Source: Triops longicaudatus (Eukaryota; Arthropoda; Branchiopoda; Notostraca; Triopsidae). Taken from it: DNA of 64,000 bases. The stretch lies in the NCBI GenBank assembly GCA_022885665.1, contig JAGQDJ010000071.1, positions 186,001 to 250,000 of the forward strand, read 5' to 3'. Of this stretch, positions 57,682 through 64,000 are shown in pieces (within the stretch, counting starts at the first letter, position 1; every line of letters begins with the position of its first letter). Position numbers and translations under genes: made by a program. The notes below the pieces were generated by a model. It made no database searches and was not told where the DNA came from. It saw only the letters and a program-made list of their open reading frames with translations.

Positions 57682-60600
57682 GTAACGTTTACAAAATGAG
57701 ACAACATGTATAATTTCCTGGACATTTTTTAAAGTAACCCTTCTGACGCTACTCGAAATTTGATTGATTTTATCTAAAAAAAAAAGACTGAGATACTATA
57801 TTTCTAATATCACAATGACATTTACTACATTCCTACGCACTTTCATAAGTGTGTGCTCTTTAAAGATCCAGAATACGGAAGCTATAGCTACTTTTACTTC
57901 AACTTGGTGCACGTGATTATCAAGAAACAGGAAATAAACTAGCGCCACTTAGCATGAATTGGTCAAGAAAATGCATTTTTTTTTTACCACGGCAATAGTA
58001 GAAATCTTTTTATGTCATCTGTTTCTCGTACTTCTGCGTTTGGAGCTTTACATTTCTCGAAATATGTAAGGTGCTTCAGATAAGCGTGGATAACCCAGAA
58101 AGTTGTAACAAGGAACAGGCAATAACCTATCGCCACCTAGTGATCCAGCATATTAACACAAGGATTATACGGGCTTACACCATGTCCTCTCTCTATTTTT
58201 TCATCCCGCTTGTTTAAACAAGTCTTGCACACAGTAATTACAAACTTCTTGCTAAGATTGAGGATGAAGAGCTGATTAAACGCCACGAGCTTGTCAAGAA
58301 CCTGGTAATGGTGGTGGAAGCGAAAACTCGTCGTCTAGAGCCGGCAGTATCTCGCTCTCGTGACCTGCAACTTTATGATCTGCTTGCCCAAAGCCTAGGA
58401 TTACAACGCCACGTGCTGATAGGTTCCGAGGGCGTTGAAAAGGCATTTGATCGACTTGGAAAACACGGTAAAAACCTCTCCTCGAAGGGAGCCTTCTAAG
58501 CCTCCTCAGTTTTCAAGCTGTTACTGAAAGACTCTTCTATAGCACAAAGCAAGCACACTTCTTTCTCTTTGGGGGCTTTTTTTGAATCTTATCTTAAGAG
58601 ATCATGAGCTCCGACTCAATTCAAGAAAGAAAAAAGTTGCCGCAGGGCCTTTTTCCTCCCAGAAATACGAGTACAATAGATTTCCATTCGCTTCTTTACT
58701 TCGTTAAACGATTTGAAGAATATTATAAACAAACAAATGAGTTTGTGTCGAATCAAACGCTAACGATATTCGAGATTTTTTTAATTCACTTCGTTTGTAC
58801 AGAGAATTCGAGCATTCTACTCTGCGTTCCGGAAGCTTTTCATGTTTGTGCCAGCCAGTGGGTCCGAAATAAGCCCGAAACTTACAAAGTAGTTTGTCTG
58901 ATCTTTTCAGATAAAAGAAAATAACAAAATTTCGATTCTGAAACTCCCAATTATTTTCGAAGGTTAACGCTATTCCACCGATCCATGAACGTTTAGTTTC
59001 ACCGGTTCAACTTTGCCACACTCAACGAAATTTAACCTATCCTAAAAAGCCGTGCTTCGTCCTCCCGCATCATTTGGACGACTTCTTGACGGCAGCGGAA
59101 TTATTACCTCCCTCTGGTGGCGAATGGCTGGTACACGAAGACGACGAGTCAAAAGTCCTACAGACAACTGAAGTATACGAGCTCATTAGGAATAAAGTGT
59201 ACAGTGTGAATCACCCCGTCGTGGTACGGCATTATGTCAATCCTTTAAGCCTGGGAGATAAGCCCATCCAGTACGTGCAAGTACTTACAACCGTCACCTC
59301 CTGGCGACCTCTACGTACTCATCAATACAACGATGGATTCATCTTCCTGCGTGACAGCTGCGCCACAAGAGACTGTCAAACAGTACGTTTACATAAAAAG
59401 TGGTTGAAACTCTTAAAATCCTTAAAACCATCACGATCTTAACATTATAGTTAATATTTGTATGTTAGTGTTTGAAATTAACACAAGATTTGGTCTAATT
59501 CCAGAATTTCCAAAGCACATTGCCTTTGGCTATGTTGAAAGGGATAGAAGCTAAGCTTCGAAAAACAGCCGCTAGAGAGCTCGCCACGCTACTCACCGCA
59601 ACGGAAAATGATTTTGCGGGAATTCAAACGTAAGTGCATGAATGGCACAAGAAAATGAATGGAATGACACCACCGAAAGAAAAAAAGTGATATCGAAACA
59701 AAGGAATTTCACTTTGCAGGTGTTCAAATTGCTTCCAGCTCTTGGCAGTGGATTTAATGGTAGAGTCGGACTGTCAGAAAATGGAAATGCTGGCCTTGAG
59801 GGCTTTCCCTACTAGCCACTTCAAAAACGGACACGGCCGCGTTGCTAACAATAAAAACCTGATGAGCAGAGCCGAGTCTTCTCTGTTTTACCAACGCTGG
59901 CTGATTGACAGCCTCAAATTGATTATGAATCGTGAAACGGTCTCCGAGGCAGTACAAAGGCCGTTAGAACACGTAATCGCCAACTTGAATCTCGGTAAGT
60001 GTAATGAAACAGTCACGCTTGATCATGGCAAGTGTCCAAAGCTCACAAAGCTTAACAACGAAGGGAGAAAAAGTGTTTCATGTTAAATAACGTGCTGTAA
60101 CCTGGAGCGAAACCCGGCAAGCCTTTAAATACTTCATTCTTCTCTCCCATCTTTTTTCATTGAAGATTCAATAGCTGCACATCGACAAAGCGCTCACCAA
60201 AAATGAATCATTTTCTAAAAAGAAACAGTCAATATATATTGCTGTGTGTTCATTGAACAGGTATCGTGGGTTTAAATAGCCAAGTTGATCACGACCTCGC
60301 GCTAACCGAGCCCGACCTGGCTTATCTGATCCATACCTATCAAGAGTGGAAAGCGAGCCCAGAGTGCCACTTTCATCTCACGTATCCTTCGACAGAGCCG
60401 GCCACTTTGAGCCTTCCTGCTGCCTTCAAGAGGTTTCTGTTACCACTGCACTACTGGGAGTAAAAGTTTTGCTCGTCAAAAAGCTTAGTTTACCAGCTCA
60501 TTAGTGAACCCGCATTAATTCTCTACATTATTTCTCTTCGTTCGCCCCTTCTCCGTTCCCCTAAACTCCACAGGTCCTATCGTCATTCCACGACAGATTT

Positions 60601-62177
60601 GCATAAAATCCTGACGTCATTTGCCAGACAAATGATTCGACTCGAAAGAGAAAACGAATCCCAGCGAGATAAATTACGCTCCAATTCGTCCCATCATTAT
60701 AATGGTAAATTAAGCTTGGATCAACTCTCTTTCGTTACATTCTTCACGATTTTGACCATTTAGAATTGTCAAATATTTTCGTATCATTATTCTTATTTCT
60801 GTGCATTTTTCACATGGACATAGTTTGTTCAGACGTGAAAAGATTTTGCTGTGTTATTTTGACGGCTGCATTCCAATTTCTATCCCGAATTTACGACAGT
60901 CTCTTTTGTTATGCATTTCAAAAGCTTTTTCCAGCGAATTAGTTCTTTACGGCTTGGAATTCGACTATGACTTGGTTCTAAGCCCTTCATTTCGCCCGGA
61001 CTGGTTCGAGTACCATGGCCAAGTCCCCTATCATGTCGAAAAGTTGCAAATTCGCGTGATTCAGCTGGAGCCAGGCGTTCCTCGTCGCCAAATCCTACTC
61101 GATGACGATATCGACCTAACTGGAGGGTATGATGCACCCTTATTATGACGCCTAAGCTAGTTTTATCCATGCCTGATCCACGCAAGCTCTTTCCGAAATT
61201 AAGCAGCGAAACCTCTTTTCCTCCACCGATATGATTTCAGAAACCAGGGCTTTCGAATATATGTTAAAAAAACGACAAACTCTTAAAAAAAATTGGAAAT
61301 AACTTTCTAAAATAACTTTTTTACTGAACAAATCATCTGAATTGAAAATTTTCCAGTTCAGCTGCCGTAATAAGCTTAGGACTAGGGCTCAATTCCTGCC
61401 GTCTGAAAGTTGTTTCGAGCCCAGTCGCCAATTGGACTTATACTTTGCGGATTACGCGCCAAGAGCGAGTTTTGCCAGCCGTGAGTGACAAATCCCGTTA
61501 TCCTGAAACGCCGGCTTATGCAACGTATTCAACTTGTGCACTATTTCAGGTAATCTTAATGCAAAATGCTTACAACTGCACTACTAATTGACTTGGAAAC
61601 GTCTTAATACATTAAAGAAAATTAAATTTTATTAATTTATAATGAAGTTGAGTGATGGAAGTTGAGCAAATAATAAAGTCTTTATTTTTTCAATATTTTA
61701 ATTTTGGGGTGTTCTCAATTTTGTGTCCTTCATTTTTAGAAAATTTTCTCGTTGAAATATTTCGAGGTAAAATCTTAAGGTTGCAATTTCCGAAAGGATA
61801 TTTCATTTCAAAAGTTTGGCCTTTGTTTTCCGTAAGTATATTGTAGGAGTCTTCCACAATGTCTGTGACAGGAAATCGTTACGAAAAACCTGTCAGTCAC
61901 GCAACAGTTTACAGCTTTTTATGAAAAGTTGGGGCTTAAGCGCACAGTGCTTTTCGTGCGGACAAAGCCAAAGCCCCGTTGCAACTCGCGAAGAGTTCAC
62001 TGTATAATTAACCGAGTCGTTTTTCTTTAATCGCTTAGAATTGCAACGTACGCTTCGCGCCCGACCAACCCTGCGGTTTGTACCCGCTGGCCAGTACCGC
62101 ATTACCGGACAGTAATTGGTCTGTCGTTTCGAGAAGCTGGAGCAATTTACCACTTTGCACCACCGGAGATGCACCCG
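57295..62177 (+). CDS. CPED1: CPED1 homologue, N-terminal 789 codons (11 exons, partial)
   Basis: Exons: 57295-57681, 58257-58467, 58803-58888, 58963-59382, 59505-59629, 59720-59994, 60261-60459, 60574-60704, 60925-61126, 61357-61549 and 62039-62177, all in phase, ending in phase 1. CPED1 is a vertebrate cadherin-like plus PC-esterase protein of the secretory pathway with poorly known function. Its PC-esterase half is related to GDSL/SGNH-type glycan O-acetyl-transferases/esterases. Evidence: an N-terminal signal anchor (YWLSILAPLTLLSWYVSY); TCSNCFQLLAVDL, like the human CRFCFQLLTFD; the cadherin-like part (ISLGLGLNSCRLKVV, NWTYTLRITRQERVLP); and NCNVRFAPDQPCGLYPL, like human DCGLLIHPEETCGLQP. 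Human CPED1 is about 1,026 aa, so roughly the last 240 residues, including the catalytic domain, are missing here and should lie to the right. ATG 57295 has context GAAAAATGGCC. A possible acceptor (CTGCCTTTAG) at 57258 suggests a spliced 5' UTR. Confidence 0.83.
57922..57955. repeat. Diverged direct repeat, copy 1
   Basis: AAGAAACAGGAAATAAACTA followed by GCGCCACTTAGCAT. It is related to copy 2 at 58110-58143 (26 of 34 identical). Confidence 0.65.
58110..58143. repeat. Diverged direct repeat, copy 2
   Basis: AAGGAACAGGCAATAACCTA followed by TCGCCACCTAGTGA. On the minus strand this contains CACTAGGTGGCGATAGG, close to the CTCF core consensus. Confidence 0.65.
58257..58467 (+). CDS. CPED1: CPED1 exon 2
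   Basis: Acceptor CTTCTTGCTAAG. Encodes IEDEELIKRHELVKNLVMVV and LYDLLAQSLGLQRHVLIGSE, ending in phase 1 at AAACACG|GTAAAA. Confidence 0.75.
58468..58802 (+). other. CPED1: CPED1 intron 2
   Basis: 335 bp, ending in a strong pyrimidine tract and TTTGTACAG. Nothing else seen. Confidence 0.75.
58803..58888 (+). CDS. CPED1: CPED1 exon 3
   Basis: An 86-nt exon encoding ENSSILLCVPEAFHVCASQW, then VRNKPETYK. Phases fit both neighbours. It corresponds to the Cys-containing stretch before LPVSPSVC in human CPED1. Confidence 0.7.
58963..59382 (+). CDS. CPED1: CPED1 exon 4
   Basis: Encodes HERLVSPVQLCHTQRNLTYP and PIQYVQVLTTVTSWRPLRTH, matching the [20 protein letters not shown] segment of human CPED1. 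Donor CAAACA|GTACGT, phase 0. Confidence 0.82.
59505..59629 (+). CDS. CPED1: CPED1 exon 5
   Basis: Acceptor TAATTCCAG. Encodes NFQSTLPLAMLKGIEAKLRK and a helical segment, ending in phase 2 before GTAAGT. Confidence 0.8.
59720..59994 (+). CDS. CPED1: CPED1 exon 6: CxxC motif
   Basis: Encodes CSNCFQLLAVDLMVESDCQK, matching the human CRFCFQLLTFD motif, then SLFYQRWLIDSLKLIMNRET. Donor CTCG|GTAAGT. Confidence 0.83.
60261..60459 (+). CDS. CPED1: CPED1 exon 7
   Basis: Encodes LTEPDLAYLIHTYQEWKASP and FHLTYPSTEPATLSLPAAFK, matching LSLEEINSIMTFIKEL...FQLLFPSTTPGIQSL in human CPED1. Donor GGGA|GTAAAA. Confidence 0.82.
60574..60704 (+). CDS. CPED1: CPED1 exon 8: charged linker
   Basis: Encodes SYRHSTTDLHKILTSFARQM and a charged, probably helical linker (LERENESQRDKLRSNSS). 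Phase 2 in, phase 1 out. Confidence 0.75.
60925..61126 (+). CDS. CPED1: CPED1 exon 9: start of cadherin-like domain
   Basis: The acceptor TTTCAAAAG is the only nearby AG that keeps the frame open. Encodes beta-strand-like ELVLYGLEFDYDLVLSPSF and EKLQIRVIQLEPGVPRRQIL. Donor GGAGG|GTATGA. Confidence 0.78.
61357..61549 (+). CDS. CPED1: CPED1 exon 10: cadherin-like beta sandwich
   Basis: Encodes SAAVISLGLGLNSCRLKVVS and NWTYTLRITRQERVLPAVSD, matching the YPLGLGMNKISIFVV...YKLTIYREDRPSLPL stretch of human CPED1. Confidence 0.85.
61550..62038 (+). other. CPED1: CPED1 intron 10
   Basis: 489 bp and AT-rich; no exon recognised. Confidence 0.8.
62039..62177 (+). CDS. CPED1: CPED1 exon 11 (last seen in window)
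   Basis: Encodes NCNVRFAPDQPCGLYPLAST and ends PLCTTGDAPG at donor CCCG|GTAATT, phase 1. In human CPED1 the corresponding point is just before the QWIVPCLSCSDNRTC segment that leads into the PC-esterase domain. Confidence 0.82.
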
Positions 62178-64000
62178 GTAATTCGTTAATATTCGCTATT
62201 CCATTTTTACTATTTTTGGATCCTATTTTTCTCGCATGCATGCTGAAATGACTGTATTCAAATATGGTACTTACACAGGTTATAATTATGATTGGCATAC
62301 TTGCTCAGAAACATAAAGTCAAGTCAATTAAAGTCCCATAAGCTTCTCTTTTACGGGCAAATAAGTGGCATATAACATTACGTGCATTGTTTACAGCTTC
62401 ACTGTAATGACAGGATTATCCTTAATGACTGTGTTTACGTTTTAACGGTCTATTCAAACTCAAGGCAAACTGAAAGTTCGGGAGACGCTGAAGTTTCACA
62501 CAAACTTATATTATAGACCGGTAAACCGAGGTTCCAACCAGGTTAAATTTATCTCTATTACTTACTACCAGTAAAATTAATGGAATTTAGCAAAAAAATC
62601 GACCAAAATATTTGAGAAGTTTCTTAGTTTAACAATTTGTAAAAAATCATATCTTCCTCGTCGACCCCCCATTGTGCCACATTAAAAATTTTGACACCTA
62701 TAAATAAACTTTAATGAAACACAGGTAAACTCATTTGCATACTTTCAAATTCTTCCTACCTTTTTCTCTCGTTTCCCCACAAAAGAAGTTCAGATTTACC
62801 TGACAAAAAATCTTCCAGCAAAAATGCTGGTTTGTTCTTTTATTTTGGTTTGTTCTTTTTCTTTGGGCTCGTTCAAGCCCATTTTCCCACACTTTACTGC
62901 TAAATATGTGGTTTGCATGTCATTTGCGTGCACCCTGCCCTAAAAGACAAAGCTGAAGAACTAAAAAAAAAAAAAAAAAAAAAAAAAATAGCCAATAAAG
63001 TATTCCCCGCAGTGGTCAACTTTCAACTTGTCGACCGCAAACCTAATCTCTGCACCAAAAACCTCCTCCTTTGGCCACCACAGGGGGTGCTAGGGTGCAG
63101 AAAAGGTAGTCTTCGCCTACTACAGTTCTCGCGGACTTGGTTCCTATTGTCCCAACTTGTGGCAGAAACAAAAGTGAGAAAAAAGGCGCTATCCCCCCCT
63201 CTTTCTCTCTTTTACCTTCAGTGTCATTGCAAGTAATTGTCCCGGAAATGGGCCTATAAATCTTGGCCGTGTCGCCAACAGCGCCACTACCGCCTATTGT
63301 TCCGCACCCGAAACACGCCATTCTTTTCTTTCACTTACAAAGATCTACAAACGGAATTAGGGTTTTAGCAGGGAAGAATGGAATGAACGGAACGAAATGG
63401 CCAATTTTTTCGGGGGAAACTTTACAAGCGTGACCAAAAGGTATTTTGTTAGCGTCGTAGGATTGTTTGTACCATTTTTTCACCCCCTCGAAAAAGTAAC
63501 CAAAAATGGCGTCGTAAATTATGCCAGTACTTTCCTGCCCACATTGCCTTTTGATACAGTAGTAGATTTTCTAGCAACGGCCAGTGACAAAAAAAGCTGC
63601 GGACAATAAGTCAACCTACCCGCCCTCTGTGTACACACCCTCCTACCGAAGCTGCCTTGTTACCCCCCACTGACCTCTGTCCTCAAATGTACGTACTTGT
63701 AAATGCGTTCGCCACGGTGGGCAAATGACACCGATTTCAAGAATATGAGGAAATGTTTCGCCCTGGGATGCCGAGTTTTAACCCCCTTTGAGAGTATATG
63801 AGCTTGGTAGTTTGCGATACAGGCTTTCGGAGCCAAATTTGCAGCCCAGATCGAACTCATTTCCATAAAAGTACTGCACTTTCAGGGCAACTTTATGGCT
63901 CCCAATAACTCACGAGACTTAACACAGGGGGTTCTTAACCCTCCAACAAACAAATACGGCTAAAGACTGCGTTGGCTTTCACGACTACACACCCTTCTAA
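62178..64000 (+). other. CPED1: Right flank: probable CPED1 intron 11
   Basis: I looked in all frames for the CPED1 continuation (a VPCLSC-type motif, then a GDS block) and found nothing. It contains a 26-base poly-A run and GCGCCACTAC at 63280-63290 with a related CACAGGGGGTGC near 63080. Several short open frames show no known domain. It is most simply an intron running past the window edge. Confidence 0.55.
62963..62988. repeat. Poly-A run (26)
   Basis: Long A homopolymer. It may be a retroposon tail, but the sequence before it is not recognisable. Confidence 0.9.

Larger units (their letters stand above)
57682..58256 (+). other. CPED1: CPED1 intron 1 with a diverged duplication
   Basis: 575 bp. 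Two 34-bp segments at 57922-57955 and 58110-58143 match at 26 positions. Each carries GCGCCACTT or TCGCCACCT, the reverse complement of the AGGTGGCG core. No coding content. Confidence 0.7.

Noticed and set aside
1..64000. CRISPR arrays, bacterial operons, viral or reverse-transcriptase genes, telomeric repeats
   Set aside because: None seen. Genes are intron-split metazoan families, and no regularly spaced repeat array or RT motif was found.

Overview
The window is animal nuclear DNA. Genes are broken into GT-AG exons, some introns exceed 10 kb, and two of the four genes are unmistakable metazoan families. The ROR kinase domain and tail resemble arthropod or other protostome ROR more than vertebrate ROR1, so I suspect an invertebrate, possibly a crustacean or other arthropod. 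The species cannot be fixed from sequence alone. Nothing looks bacterial, viral or organellar.

Layout: (1) 1-16.1 kb holds the last exons of an unrecognised plus-strand gene, with a terminal intron of 11.6 kb. (2) 16.1-22.5 kb is non-coding, with a GC-rich patch behind a TATA-like box near 18.32 kb. (3) 22,538-47,659 is a 13-exon plus-strand gene for a ROR-family receptor tyrosine kinase (signal peptide, Ig, Frizzled cysteine-rich domain, kringle, transmembrane segment, kinase, Ser/Asn/Gly-rich tail). The joined exons give exactly 1,084 codons plus stop, with all splice phases consistent. (4) 48.1-50.1 kb is the tail-to-tail gap between ROR and TTI1. It holds a 1.44 kb composite repeat bounded by two short TIR elements, with crosswise-matching flanks, a tRNA-derived SINE-like sequence and a long hairpin. 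(5) 50,146-54,104 is a 10-exon minus-strand TTI1 homologue (1,005 aa) with mostly tiny introns. (6) 54.1-57.3 kb is a head-to-head gap with some unexplained open segments. (7) 57,295-62,177 carries the first 11 coding exons (789 codons) of a plus-strand CPED1 homologue, whose PC-esterase half lies past the right edge or beyond what I could find. (8) 62.2-64.0 kb shows no exon I can support.

The genes do not form a pathway: ROR is a cell-surface Wnt-type receptor, TTI1 is a cytosolic co-chaperone scaffold for PIKK kinases, and CPED1 is a secretory-pathway protein. The most unusual items are the composite repeat at 48.66-50.10 kb, the PKxFx pentapeptide repeat and acidic linker in ROR, a possible alternative Cys-rich terminal exon in ROR intron 1, and stop-free 3n introns in ROR and TTI1.
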